30,330 nt of DNA from IMG/VR virus record IMGVR_UViG_3300042527_000625, positions 1 through 30,330 of that record; one strand, written 5' to 3'. Shown one piece after another: positions 1-7,985 of this stretch. Numbering within the stretch: the first letter of the stretch is position 1; the number at the start of each line of letters is the position of its first letter. This DNA comes from a virus. A program made the position numbers and the translations under genes. Below the pieces are notes generated by a model. It saw only the letters and a program-made list of their open reading frames with translations. It made no database searches and was not told the origin of the DNA.

Positions 1-548
1 CCCTCGTCGGTCGTGGTCGAGGCGCGGAGCATCGTCGGCACCGAGTGCACGCGCGCCGTGATGGTCGAGACGCCGATGGTGTCGATGCCGTCCGTGATGG
101 TCAGCGAGTGCGGCGAGGCGCCCGCGTCGTAATTGCCTCGCGTCCATGGGAGCGTGCCGACCACCTGCCGGTATCCCGAGACGAGAGACGCCGCCGTGGT
201 GCCCGTGGGCATGCCGTAGGCGTTGCCGGCCGTGGCGACGAGCGACCAGGCCCCGAGGCTCGCGTTCGGCACGCGGATTCGGACGCGGTCATCGGTCGTG
301 ATGTCGGCCTCCCACGCGAGAGTGCCGCCGCCCGCCGCTGCCCACGCGGTGATGATGTCGCCGGCGAGATGCCGCCCGGCCTGCGACCCGTAGCCGGTGA
401 GCCACGCGACCACGTCGGGATACCGGCCGCCGTCGTACATCGAGGCAGCCGCGGGGAGCGTGATGTTCGTGGCGCCTCGCGTGTACGGGATGAGCCCGGC
501 GAGCGCGGCGACGTCGCAGCCTGCGAGGAGTGCGGGGTAACGCGCCAT
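1..548 (-). CDS. Tail protein, probably distal tail (Dit) position; 3' end cut by window edge
   Basis: An open frame starts at the ATG whose first base is 548, overlapping the tape measure stop by 4 bases (ATGA), and runs without a stop for 182 codons and two bases to the left edge. Codons end almost always in G or C, as in the other real genes. The protein begins MARYPALLAGCDVAALAGL and is rich in small and beta-forming residues, with no motif I recognise. The gene directly after the tape measure normally codes for the distal tail protein linking tail tube to tip, so that role is inferred from position alone. The C-terminal part of the same gene may be the partial frame at the right edge (30091-30330). 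Confidence 0.75.
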   Translation of the reverse strand, partial: MARYPALLAGCDVAALAGLIPYTRGATNITLPAAASMYDGGRYPDVVAWLTGYGSQAGRHLAGDIITAWAAAGGGTLAWEADITTDDRVRIRVPNASLGAWSLVATAGNAYGMPTGTTAASLVSGYRQVVGTLPWTRGNYDAGASPHSLTITDGIDTIGVSTITARVHSVPTMLRASTTTDE

Positions 549-2251
549 CAGGCCACCGCCAATCGACCGCCAGAGAGACCACCCGCGCGAGCCTCGCGCC
601 GTGCACCATCGACGAGGACGGACGTGACCTGTTCGACGCCGAGCACGACGGTGACCATGACCGGCTGCGCGCCCCCGGGGCGACCCGAGGAGAGCGAGCC
701 TACGCGGTCACCGCCACCACCCGAAGCGCCGCCCGAGGACGGGCGCGCAGAGCCCCGCGAGGAGCCCGCGCCGAGAGCGCGCGCCGTGAGGCCGAGCGCA
801 ACGCCGGTGCCGCCCATGACCGCAGCGGCGCCGAGCAGTTGCGGGCCGCTGAATCCGAGGATGGTCGAGGCCGGACCCATGAGCGTTGCAGCGGCGCCGA
901 GCGCGCTCAGGAATACCGCATAGCCGAGCGCGGTCGCCGAGAGCGATGCGGCAACCTCGCCCGCGACTTTTCGCAGGCTCTTGCCCGTCGCGTCGCCGTC
1001 GATGATGAGGCTCGACAGCGCTTGACCGGCCTGCGCGGAGAACTGCTGGAGCGCGCCCACGCCGAGGGTCGAGAGGTCGGTCGCTGCCGTGAGCGTGCCT
1101 TGTAGCGCCTGCTCGGCCGCGGTCGCCTGCGGCACGATGCCCGCCGTAGGGTCGTCGGGCCCGAACGCATCTGCGCCCTGCGAGAGCACGTCAGCGGTCG
1201 AGCGGCTCGACGGGAACAGCCCGTCAGTCACCGGCACGCGGCCCGACTCCACGCCCGCGACGAGGCGCGCCGTGCGGGTGTCCTCACCTGCGCGCTTGAC
1301 GAGTGGGTCGATGGCCGTGAGTGCCTTGCGGAGCCCCTCGACGGACGATGTTTCCTCGCGTGTCGCCGCCGCCCGCGCCGTCGATGCAGCCGCAGCGCGC
1401 GTGCCCAGGCTGATGGTGTCGAGCGTGACCTCGTTGACGAGCCCGACCGTGCGCCGGCCCTGCTCGCGAGCGTTGGTCAGTGCGACCTCTCGCCGCTCCA
1501 GCGTGCTCGTCGTGGCCTCGATGAGCTTGCGCACCTCGAGGAGCTGCCCCTCGGCGTTGCTGATGTCGCGCCGCGCGAACTGCGCCGCGAGCGCGGCGTC
1601 TCGCACGCTGCCGTCGCCTGCCCCGCCGAGCCGAGCCCGGAGCGCGCCCTGTGTCGTGACCGCGCGCGCCCGCGCCGCCTCAATCTCCGACTGCGCCGCC
1701 GCCTCCTGCGCCACGAGCCGCTCAAGGTCGCGCCGCAGCGTCTCAATCTCACCCTCGATGCCGCCGACCGCCACGCCGGCGCGCACTGCTGCGACCCGGT
1801 TCGCCGCCGTGAGGTTGCCGCCCGCAGCAGCCGCGCTGGCCTTGCTCAACTCGTCGATGAGCGGGCGCGACACCCGCGCAGCGTCGCCGACTGCCCGAAT
1901 CTTGACGCCGAGCCGGTCGTAAGACGTGGTCATCAGGTCGGATTGAGAGATGGCCGTCCCGATGGCCTGCGCGAAGTCCCCGAACTGCCCAATCACGACC
2001 CCGAGCGGGCCCGCGAGCCCGACGCCGAGCGCCACCGATGCGATGTCGAGCGCCCCGTTGAGCGCGCGCATCGGCTTCTCGACGGCGTCGACCACACCGT
2101 CGAGCCGCTCGACCTGCGACGCGAACGACGCAGCCCCGCGGCCTGCCGACTGCGTGCGCCGCTCGGCCTGCACGGCAGCATCGCCGACGCGCCCGAGTGC
2201 ACGCTCGGCGACCTCTGCGCCGGTGACCGTGACGGGAAATGCGAGCGCCAT
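548..2251 (-). CDS. Tape measure protein
   Basis: A 567-residue protein that would set tail length and be carried inside the tail tube. After a short start (MALAFPVTVTGAEVAERALG) there is a long Ala/Arg/Glu-rich helical region with heptad character (roughly residues 15-330). A hydrophobic stretch near 80-105 and a strongly hydrophobic segment near 440-490 (including ALGYAVFLSALGAAATLMG) resemble the membrane-active segments of tape measures. A Gly/Ser-rich linker and a short tail follow. At about 1.5 angstrom per residue the tail would be short, near 85 nm. It directly follows the frameshifted tail chaperone pair, the standard siphovirus position. The start at 2251 follows the chaperone stop (2256-2258) within a few bases. 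Confidence 0.9.
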   Translation of the reverse strand: MALAFPVTVTGAEVAERALGRVGDAAVQAERRTQSAGRGAASFASQVERLDGVVDAVEKPMRALNGALDIASVALGVGLAGPLGVVIGQFGDFAQAIGTAISQSDLMTTSYDRLGVKIRAVGDAARVSRPLIDELSKASAAAAGGNLTAANRVAAVRAGVAVGGIEGEIETLRRDLERLVAQEAAAQSEIEAARARAVTTQGALRARLGGAGDGSVRDAALAAQFARRDISNAEGQLLEVRKLIEATTSTLERREVALTNAREQGRRTVGLVNEVTLDTISLGTRAAAASTARAAATREETSSVEGLRKALTAIDPLVKRAGEDTRTARLVAGVESGRVPVTDGLFPSSRSTADVLSQGADAFGPDDPTAGIVPQATAAEQALQGTLTAATDLSTLGVGALQQFSAQAGQALSSLIIDGDATGKSLRKVAGEVAASLSATALGYAVFLSALGAAATLMGPASTILGFSGPQLLGAAAVMGGTGVALGLTARALGAGSSRGSARPSSGGASGGGGDRVGSLSSGRPGGAQPVMVTVVLGVEQVTSVLVDGARREARAGGLSGGRLAVA

Positions 2252-2255
2252 CAGG

Positions 2256-3067
2256 TCACCGCCTCGCCGCCGCGTCCTGCCGCACCGCGTCGGTCTCCCA
2301 CGCCTCTGCCGCCTGTACCTCGCGCATCAGCACGAGCACGCCGTCGACCACCGCACACGTCGGCTCCGGTGCCACGTCCTCGATGCGCCCGCCCATCTTG
2401 AGCCACTGATACGCGTCGATGATGACGCGCGCCCACGGCGCCCCGGCCTCGCAGGTCGGGCACACCAGGCACGCGAGGTCGTCGCGCTGGATGATGGGCT
2501 CCACGAGCCACGTCAGCCCGTCCCGCTCGTCGCGGTCCCACTCGCCGCCGGTGCCGTCGCATCCGTCGCAGGCGTGGTGACTGCGGCCCTGTCGCTGGCA
2601 GGAGCCTCGCCACGCTGCGAGGGCGAGGACTGCGCGGGCGCTTTTGGGAGGCTGCTCACCGCCTCGATATGCCACGCGATTTCGCGGACGATGAGGCCCG
2701 CCGATGCGTGCGCCGCGAGGGCCTCCCACAGCGCCGCGATGGGGTATCCGTCCGGTCCGCGCGTCAGGTGCGGCAGGTCGCTGATGCTCTCGACGCAGGC
2801 CGCGATGATGGCCTCGGCGTGCATGAGCTCACGGTCCTCGCCCTGCGCTGTGTGCGCCCCGGTGCGCCCCTCGATGAGCGCGACCGTTCGCCGGTCCATC
2901 GGCTTTGCCGTGACCCACGAGGCATCCGCCGGGATGTCGAGCCCGGCAGGGTCGCGCGTCGCGTAGTAGTGACGCAGGTCGGCGAGCGGCAGACCGCTCA
3001 GCGCCGGGTCGGTCGCGAGCACGAACCGCGTCGAGACGAGCGCCGATGTGGACACGGCGAGGGCCAT
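2256..3067 (-). CDS. Tail assembly chaperone, -1 frameshift extended form (GT-like)
   Basis: Predicted 270-residue product made when ribosomes reading the 2513-3067 gene slip back one base at 2642-2648. It keeps the first 142 residues, then reads 128 residues in the -1 frame to a stop at 2256-2258. The second frame has G or C at nearly every third codon position, so it is coding, yet it has no convincing start of its own after the first gene's stop. The extension holds two Cys pairs that look metal-binding: CDGCDGTGGEW, and CLVCPTC about thirty residues on. In lambda and many siphoviruses the G and GT pair bind the tape measure and tail tube protein during assembly. The slip site, frame relation and position before the tape measure all fit. 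The Cys motifs are less usual. Confidence 0.85.
2513..3067 (-). CDS. Tail assembly chaperone, short form (G-like)
   Basis: A 184-residue protein beginning MALAVSTSALVSTRFVLA, starting at the ATG that overlaps the tail tube gene stop (ATGA at 3067). The first 140 residues are an ordinary mixed helical domain. The part after the slip site is Ala/Thr/Pro/Ser-rich and looks disordered, as expected for the normally terminated form. Lying between the tail tube and tape measure genes, with a second frame reached by slippage, it matches the G protein of siphoviruses, a chaperone absent from finished virions. Confidence 0.88.
   Translation of the reverse strand: MALAVSTSALVSTRFVLATDPALSGLPLADLRHYYATRDPAGLDIPADASWVTAKPMDRRTVALIEGRTGAHTAQGEDRELMHAEAIIAACVESISDLPHLTRGPDGYPIAALWEALAAHASAGLIVREIAWHIEAVSSLPKAPAQSSPSQRGEAPASDRAAVTTPATDATAPAASGTATSGTG
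2605..2648 (-). promoter_or_regulatory. Programmed -1 ribosomal frameshift site: slippery heptamer plus stem-loop
   Basis: Read on the minus strand, 2648-2642 is C CCA AAA in the zero frame, a canonical X XXY YYZ slippery heptamer. A perfect 7-base-pair stem (CCTCGCC at 2628-2622 pairing with GGCGAGG at 2611-2605, 10-base loop) begins 13 bases downstream, rather further than usual. Slipping back one base joins the short chaperone to the open -1 frame ending at 2256. Confidence 0.85.
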
Positions 3068-4374
3068 CAGGACACGACCGCCAGAAAGCACCATGCGCCC
3101 TTGGCCGCGGTCGGCGTGCCGGTCGTGTCGGCGATGTCGGCCGAGCCACCGCGGATGGTGACCGTGGAGAAGCTCCGAGACTCCTCGATGGTGTCGGGGT
3201 CGAGGTCGGCGAGGTAGCCGCCCGGGATGATGAGCGCCGCGCCCGTCGCCGCCGTGCCTTGCAGCGGCAGAACCCAGGTCGAGCGCGTCTGCCCGCGCAG
3301 CCGAGCCATGAGGGCGCTGCGCTGCGTGTCCGCGAACGTGATGCGGGCCTCGACGAGCACGCGCGTGATTTCCTCGTCGGTCCGCTGGAGCACCGACGTC
3401 GTCGCGCTGCCCACCGGCTCCGTGTCCACGGTGATGGTGGCCTCCCAACTCTGCACCCCGAACACAGTGCGCGCGCCGGCTTCGGGAGCCGAGCCGCTCA
3501 GAGCGCCGGAGATGACCGAGCCGTACCGCCGCGCCGTGACGCCACCGCCGACTGCCGAGCCTGCACTCGGGGTCGCGCCGCTGATGTCGCCGCGGAACGG
3601 GCCGGAGAACCGCATCCGCGCCTCGGCCGTGGAGTTGGACGCGCCGCCGAATCCGATGGCGAGTTCGCGAAGTCGCGACCCGGTGACCACGATGCCGCGC
3701 GCCGCGTCTCGATACCGCCACGAGAGCGAGGTGGCGCCGCGGGCCCCAATGACCGGGTAGGCCACGGAGCACTTGCGCACGAGGTCGTTGACCTGCGGGG
3801 CCGCGCTGAATGCCGGGTGCACTGTCACGCGATTGGTGCCCGTGTTGACGCTCGTCACACAGGCGAATTCCATGGCTCCGACTGCGTTGGACCACGCGAC
3901 GACGTCGCCGGGATTGACTTCGCCGATTTCGCCGGCGCCGACTCCGTACACCGTCGTCGAGACCGCGCCCGTGACCGTCTGATACGTGCCCACCGCGGTG
4001 CCGAGCAGACCGAGCGAGCTGGCGACCATCTGCCCCATGGCGGTGCTCGCAAACGCCGTCGAGCCCGGCAGCCGGAAGGGCACAGACACCGGCAGGTCAC
4101 CGCGTGAGATGCCGACCGGCAGCGAGTCGCTCGGGGAGTAGGGCGCGTCCACCTCGGGAGGCTGCCCCGCGCCCGACGTCGAGACCAGCGGCTCCTCGTA
4201 GAGAGGCACCGCGCCCTGTCCGACCAGCTCGGCGATGGGCGCGCGGATGCAGTTGATTCGGCTGTAGCTCAGGCCGCTCACGTCCACCGTGGTGTAGTCG
4301 GTCGTGCTCGGCGAACCGAACGTCGATTCGACGGCGAGGGCCAGTTCCTGCCCCGCCAAAAGCCCTGCGCTCAT
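3067..4374 (-). CDS. Major tail (tube) protein
   Basis: A 435-residue protein beginning MSAGLLAGQELALAVES, a typical opening for tail tube subunits, followed by beta-rich sequence high in Gly, Ser, Thr and Val. Start at 4374 overlaps the preceding stop (ATGA), with GAGG about ten bases upstream. It sits just before the chaperone pair and tape measure, where the tube gene normally lies. At 435 residues it is longer than many tube proteins, so an extra surface domain is possible. No single motif proves the assignment. Confidence 0.82.
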   Translation of the reverse strand: MSAGLLAGQELALAVESTFGSPSTTDYTTVDVSGLSYSRINCIRAPIAELVGQGAVPLYEEPLVSTSGAGQPPEVDAPYSPSDSLPVGISRGDLPVSVPFRLPGSTAFASTAMGQMVASSLGLLGTAVGTYQTVTGAVSTTVYGVGAGEIGEVNPGDVVAWSNAVGAMEFACVTSVNTGTNRVTVHPAFSAAPQVNDLVRKCSVAYPVIGARGATSLSWRYRDAARGIVVTGSRLRELAIGFGGASNSTAEARMRFSGPFRGDISGATPSAGSAVGGGVTARRYGSVISGALSGSAPEAGARTVFGVQSWEATITVDTEPVGSATTSVLQRTDEEITRVLVEARITFADTQRSALMARLRGQTRSTWVLPLQGTAATGAALIIPGGYLADLDPDTIEESRSFSTVTIRGGSADIADTTGTPTAAKGAWCFLAVVS

Positions 4375-4844
4375 GCTGTCACCTCTGCCGTGATGCGGAC
4401 GCGCAGCACGCGCCCGATGACTCTGCCGTCGCCGTCGTCGAGCTCGACAATGGCGGTATCTGGATAGACCTCGAGGACGCTCGCGTCCGAGCCCCACACC
4501 GTCGCCGGTCTCAACGCCTCGACGAGCTGCACCGCGTCCTCGTAGGTCACGAGCCGGGCCAGGTCGCCGTCGTCAGACCACGCGAGATCAGAGTCTCGAT
4601 AGACCACGTGGAGCGTGATGTCGTGCCGCACCTCGTCGAGGGTCGAGGAGATGAGCAGCCCCGTGTCGATGGGCGGCCCGATGTCGAGCCACACCGAGCG
4701 CGTCGGCAGGCCCGGAAACTCCAGCGCGACGTCCTGCTCCGAGCGGATGCCACGGGCGCGCGTCCACGGGCACGACTGCACGCCGGTCGGCGTGAGGCCC
4801 GCGATGGTCGCGTAGAGCGCGTCGCGCAGAGTCGTGATGCTCAC
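4371..4844 (-). CDS. Probable tail terminator / tail completion protein
   Basis: A 157-residue protein (MSITTLRDALYATIAGLTP) starting at a GTG that overlaps the previous stop (GTGA at 4844-4841). An N-terminal helix is followed by alternating strands, including ITLHVVYRDSDL and a C-terminal RVLRVRITAEVTA. Size, alpha/beta pattern and position directly before the tail tube gene fit the terminator (gpU-like) family, which caps the finished tube. The family assignment is inferred from size and gene order. The conserved reading frame and codon use make the gene itself secure. Confidence 0.65.
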   Translation of the reverse strand: MSITTLRDALYATIAGLTPTGVQSCPWTRARGIRSEQDVALEFPGLPTRSVWLDIGPPIDTGLLISSTLDEVRHDITLHVVYRDSDLAWSDDGDLARLVTYEDAVQLVEALRPATVWGSDASVLEVYPDTAIVELDDGDGRVIGRVLRVRITAEVTA

Positions 4845-5419
4845 TTGCGCTGCTCCTCGACGAGCGCCGTGAGCAGTTCGCCGATGGTCTGGTCGACCTG
4901 CCCGCGGTCTTTGGGCGAGAGGCCGAACCATGGCCTCTTGGAGTTGACTCCCTCGGCGTAGGTCACTGCAGCGCCACGCACCGTGACGACGCATCGAGTG
5001 CGCAGGACCGCCGTGACGTCGAGCGACCGCGCGAGCTGTCCCGATGCCGTCAGGTCGACGAGCACGCCGCCCGAGCCGACGCCCTTCCGAGACGCGCGCT
5101 TATACTCGGCGTACCCGCCCTCATAGAGCCGCCCGATGATGGCACCGCGCCGCCCGTCAACCCCGCGCTGCGGGCCTCGTCGAGCATGCCACGGGGCGCC
5201 GCCCTTGGGTTTGAGGCGCTTGGCGATTTCGCTGCGGAAGTAGACCACGACGCGGTCCGTCGCATACGCCGCGTGCGCCCGGTCGTTGAGCCCGCGCCCC
5301 TCGCGAAAGGTGCGCTGCGCCATCTGCGTGGCGACCGCCTGCCCGATGGCGCGCATGGCCTCAGTCGTGACGACGCGCGTCGGCCAGCGCGAGAGGTCGA
5401 CTCGTGCGCCGACTGCCAT
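4841..5419 (-). CDS. Head-tail joining / tail completion-like protein
   Basis: A 192-residue basic protein starting at 5419 (ATGA overlap with the preceding gene). The C-terminal part contains NSKRPWFGLSPKDRGQVDQ, which resembles the R-P-F-L-G-L-S motif ending of Mu G / P2 S-type virion morphogenesis proteins. The N-terminal half is helical (TEAMRAIGQAVATQMAQRTF) and the middle is Gly/Arg-rich. Position between the adaptor and the probable terminator supports a role in head-tail joining or tail completion. The motif resemblance is from memory, not a search. Confidence 0.6.
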   Translation of the reverse strand: MAVGARVDLSRWPTRVVTTEAMRAIGQAVATQMAQRTFREGRGLNDRAHAAYATDRVVVYFRSEIAKRLKPKGGAPWHARRGPQRGVDGRRGAIIGRLYEGGYAEYKRASRKGVGSGGVLVDLTASGQLARSLDVTAVLRTRCVVTVRGAAVTYAEGVNSKRPWFGLSPKDRGQVDQTIGELLTALVEEQRK

Positions 5420-6456
5420 CAGCGGTCGTCCGTGACGCGGGTCCGCGTGACCTCGTAAGGCGCAGACGGGTCGGTCTCGTACCGCACGACCGAGAGGTCC
5501 GTGAACGTCGACCCGATGCCGGCCGTTGCGCGCCCCGTGGCGGCACCGATGGCGGTCTCCCCCGTGTCCACCACGCCATCCCCGTCGAGGTCGGCCCAAT
5601 CGACCAGCGCAAGCACCTGGTCGATGCTCTCGACCGCGCGCGCCCGGTAGTACGCCGCGAGGTCGGAGCGGTCAGCCCCGGCGCTTGAGGTGCCGTCGAC
5701 GATGGCGGCCGCCGTGAGGTAGGCATGCGCGCGCGAGAACTGCGAGCCCGGGAGCACGTCCTCGACCCGGGGCGCGATGCGAGACCGCACGAGGAGGACC
5801 AGGTCGTCGAGCGCTGCGTCGCGCTGCGCCCGCCACGAGCCCTGCCCCATCGGGCGACTGCGAAGGTCAGGGAACGCCGCGAGCACGTCAGCGTCAGAGA
5901 GCCCGGTCGAGAACGCCATCGCCACGATGTGCAGCACATCGCGGTCGCGCCGGTAGTCGACGGTGATGCCCTGCGTGGCTGCCGTGTAGTCGACGGACCA
6001 CCGCACGTTGCGGGTCGGGGTCGTGCCCACATCGCCGCTCGCGATGACCACCGACCGCTCGTGCCAGTGCAGCGTCAGTGTCGAGGCCGAGACGGTCACG
6101 GGATGCGGCAGCGGCTCGGCGAGCTCCACCGTACCGGACCCGCCACCCGAGGAGACCGCGCGCACGACGCGCACCGACGCCTCGACGGTGCCGATGCCGT
6201 AGAGCATCGCCGCTGCCGGGGAGTCGGGAGATGCCAGCGTGGTCGGCGCGCCCGAGGCGCCCCACGTCACCGTGAGCACGCGCCGGTCGGTCGAGATGGC
6301 AGTGACGGTGTCAGGCTCTCGAGCGAGCGCGAGCGTGTACGTCGTCGCGCCCGTGGGCCACGTAACCGTGAGAGTCGGCGACGACGCGATGACGCCGTCC
6401 GGCGGCCACCACCGGAACCGATGCGCCTGTCCCGTGTTGAGTTTGCGCGCGGCCAT
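5419..6456 (-). CDS. Probable head-tail adaptor
   Basis: A 345-residue protein beginning MAARKLNTGQAHRFRWWPPDG. The N-terminal half is beta-rich. The C-terminal half is helical (GLSDADVLAAFPDL, RAQRDAALDDLVLLVRSRIAP), recalling connector adaptor proteins that plug into the portal ring. A DLDGDGVVDTGE stretch near residue 290 matches an EF-hand-like calcium loop, seen at times in virion proteins. The function is inferred from position, first gene of the joining/tail block. The start at 6456 has no SD. Instead a -10-like TAGCCT ends 6 bases before the ATG in a box shared with the portal gene. Confidence 0.6.
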   Translation of the reverse strand: MAARKLNTGQAHRFRWWPPDGVIASSPTLTVTWPTGATTYTLALAREPDTVTAISTDRRVLTVTWGASGAPTTLASPDSPAAAMLYGIGTVEASVRVVRAVSSGGGSGTVELAEPLPHPVTVSASTLTLHWHERSVVIASGDVGTTPTRNVRWSVDYTAATQGITVDYRRDRDVLHIVAMAFSTGLSDADVLAAFPDLRSRPMGQGSWRAQRDAALDDLVLLVRSRIAPRVEDVLPGSQFSRAHAYLTAAAIVDGTSSAGADRSDLAAYYRARAVESIDQVLALVDWADLDGDGVVDTGETAIGAATGRATAGIGSTFTDLSVVRYETDPSAPYEVTRTRVTDDR

Positions 6457-6474
6457 GTGCGCAGGCTACCACAC
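6454..6474 (-). promoter_or_regulatory. Leaderless promoter box before the adaptor gene
   Basis: On the minus strand GTGTGGTAGCCTGCGCAC runs straight into the ATG. TAGCCT is a TANNNT -10-like hexamer followed by exactly 6 bases, which would put the transcript start at the start codon. TGTGG just upstream resembles an extended -10. The same box with one substitution precedes the portal gene (12352-12372), and a looser copy precedes the endolysin (18126-18146). No clear -35 is seen. Confidence 0.55.
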
Positions 6475-6494
6475 ACCGCGCGCGCGCGCACCGG

Positions 6495-6866
6495 TCAGCA
6501 GCCCGGCGGGAACAAGGCATCGCCCAACGCGCGCTCGACTGCCTTGACCATTCGGGTCTCGTGCTCTACGGCGCAGTCAGCCTCCCGCGCTGCATCGTGG
6601 GCGCTGATTGCGGCGCTCGTCGCGATACTCAGCGCGCCATGGCGCGCGTCTCGCAGCAGCACGAGCGCATCTTTCCGGGTCCGGGCGATGCAGACTGCGC
6701 GCATGTCGCATGCGCGCATCGACACACGCCTGCCGTCCGGGTCGGTCATGTAAAGCATCGACCCGGCCACAGTAGTTACGGTCATCGGCAGCACCTCCAC
6801 GGCTGCATGCGGCGTGGGAAAGCGCGCCCAATGCACAACGTCCCCGACCTTGACTGCGTCGCTCAT
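6495..6866 (-). CDS. Unknown small protein, moron-like insert with its own promoter
   Basis: A 123-residue protein I do not recognise. It begins MSDAVKVGDVVHWARF. The GDVV element and strands around it suggest a small beta-barrel, and a helical C-terminal half carries two Cys (ADCAVEHE and the final PPGC). Its N-terminus and a later G-x-RV...C..R...R-x-DA pattern resemble the 112-residue protein at 19880-20218, so the two may be paralogues. It interrupts the head gene block between the Mu F-like protein and the adaptor, and has its own promoter (6898-6925), a GAGG-loop hairpin (6878-6891) and GAGGAG five bases before the ATG. This is the arrangement of a moron. Confidence 0.8.
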   Translation of the reverse strand: MSDAVKVGDVVHWARFPTPHAAVEVLPMTVTTVAGSMLYMTDPDGRRVSMRACDMRAVCIARTRKDALVLLRDARHGALSIATSAAISAHDAAREADCAVEHETRMVKAVERALGDALFPPGC

Positions 6867-6877
6867 GCTGCCTCCTC

Positions 6878-6891
6878 GCGCTCCTCAGCGC
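6878..6891 (-). promoter_or_regulatory. Start-associated GAGG-loop hairpin
   Basis: Minus strand GCGCT-GAGG-AGCGC, a perfect 5-base-pair stem with GAGG loop, followed at once by GAGGAG, five bases and the ATG at 6866. One of twelve related hairpins in the window. Here it would lie at the very 5' end of the transcript from the promoter just upstream. Confidence 0.75.
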
Positions 6892-6897
6892 CGGCCC

Positions 6898-6925
6898 ACT
6901 ATGCCACACCCGCACCCCGACGCAA
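6898..6925 (-). promoter_or_regulatory. Promoter for the 6495-6866 gene
   Basis: Minus strand TTGCGT (6925-6920), 16-base spacer, CATAGT (6903-6898), with TGTGG before the -10. It lies in the 63-base gap between two genes and places the transcript start close to the leader hairpin. Two other gaps carry the same 16-base arrangement (13020-13047 and 21114-21141). Confidence 0.55.
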
Positions 6926-6929
6926 CAGG

Positions 6930-7766
6930 TCAGACTGCCGCGCGATTCGCCGCCTGCACGTCGGCCTCGGTCGCCTCGCGGTAGCCCCACCGGAGCGCCG
7001 TCGAGAGCGGTACCGCGAGCCACGAGTGCCGGCAGTTGTAGCCGCCGCCCGAGTCGAGCGGGTGCGGCAGGCCGTTGACGCCGTTGTCGAGCTTCGGCGC
7101 GAGGTCGCGCGAGACCCAAAGCCCCACGAGCGCGGCGCAGAACGGGCGCGTAAGGCCGTCCTCTGGGCCACCGTAGGCATACCCGAGGATGCCCGGCAGT
7201 TCGTCGGCGTAGGCCCCCGCCACGGCCCGCGCGTAGACCGCGGTCTGCGTGCGCGCCTCAGTCGCGGCCTTCTCCGTCGAGATTTCGAGGCGCTTCGCGA
7301 TGCGCTCCGACAGCTCGGTCAGGCTCTCGAGCCGGTACCCTTCGCGGAGCAGCGGCATGATGTCCGTAGCGACCGCGAGCGTCGAACCCCGGAAGGCGTC
7401 CCGCGCGTCACGCTTCGCGGCGTCGATGACCGCGGTCAGCGCCTCGACGTCGATGACCTCGCTCGGGTCGAGGCCGAGAGAGCGAAGGTGCGCAGGGGTC
7501 GCGCGCTCGACCGCCTCGAGGCCGTCGAGCCATGCGTCCTGCACCTCGCCCGTGAGCTCCGCGACTGCCGCCGCGACCTCGTCGAGCTGCACCGCGATGA
7601 TGCCCGCGCGCCAGTCGCCGTCGCCGGCCTGGTCGAGCAGCTCAAGCAGCCGCTCGCGCAGGGTCGCGCGGAGGCCGACGAGAGCAGCGGCGGTCCGCTG
7701 CCCTACGTCGTCAATGTCGGCCTGCCGCCGACGCAGTGCCGCCCGTATCGCTGCGGGCAGTGCCAT
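6930..7766 (-). CDS. Mu F-like minor head / head morphogenesis protein
   Basis: A 278-residue, mostly helical protein whose C-terminus carries the hallmark of the phage Mu F-like head morphogenesis family: TRPFCAALVG, then an NGVNGLPHPL region and GGGYNCRHSWLAV with the conserved N-C-R-H. Members are minor capsid proteins associated with the portal. The long Ala/Leu/Arg helices before it (residues 1-190) are usual for the family. Unusually it lies after the major capsid gene, whereas these proteins often follow the portal gene directly. Start at 7766, three bases after the preceding stop. Confidence 0.85.
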   Translation of the reverse strand: MALPAAIRAALRRRQADIDDVGQRTAAALVGLRATLRERLLELLDQAGDGDWRAGIIAVQLDEVAAAVAELTGEVQDAWLDGLEAVERATPAHLRSLGLDPSEVIDVEALTAVIDAAKRDARDAFRGSTLAVATDIMPLLREGYRLESLTELSERIAKRLEISTEKAATEARTQTAVYARAVAGAYADELPGILGYAYGGPEDGLTRPFCAALVGLWVSRDLAPKLDNGVNGLPHPLDSGGGYNCRHSWLAVPLSTALRWGYREATEADVQAANRAAV

Positions 7767-7769
7767 GCG

Positions 7770-7985
7770 TCAGCGGCGGGGCTTGCGCTTGGGCGCCTCG
7801 ACGGCATCGGAACTCTCCGGGGAAACCGGAGGGTTGGCCTCGGGCTCCACCGGGTCGAGGATGTGCACCGCACCGTCGCCGTACTGCGACCGAATCCACG
7901 CCACCTGGTCCGCGGTGAGGTCCGCGGTCCACGGGTGGTTGTTCTGTCCCATCGTGGGGACGCGCTTCGTGACGGTGCAGCGCAT
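7770..7985 (-). CDS. Small protein after the major capsid gene, unknown
   Basis: A 71-residue protein starting at 7985, overlapping the capsid gene stop (ATGA). The middle, WTADLTADQVAWIRSQYGDG, looks like a short helical domain. The C-terminal half is Pro/Glu-rich and ends in a basic KRKPRR. Small proteins in this position are often head completion or N-terminal connector-associated factors, but nothing in the sequence shows that. Codon use and overlap with the neighbour make the gene likely. Confidence 0.7.
   Translation of the reverse strand: MRCTVTKRVPTMGQNNHPWTADLTADQVAWIRSQYGDGAVHILDPVEPEANPPVSPESSDAVEAPKRKPRR

Noticed and set aside
2251-2613. A 120-codon minus-strand frame whose stop overlaps the tape measure start (ATGA)
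   Set aside because: Its translation is Arg-rich shadow sequence. The frame ending at 2256 has the GC third-position signature and is reached from the slippery site.
6479-6490. Alternating CG tract (also near 14668-14680) as a structural element
   Set aside because: Short CG runs are expected by composition in DNA of this GC content.
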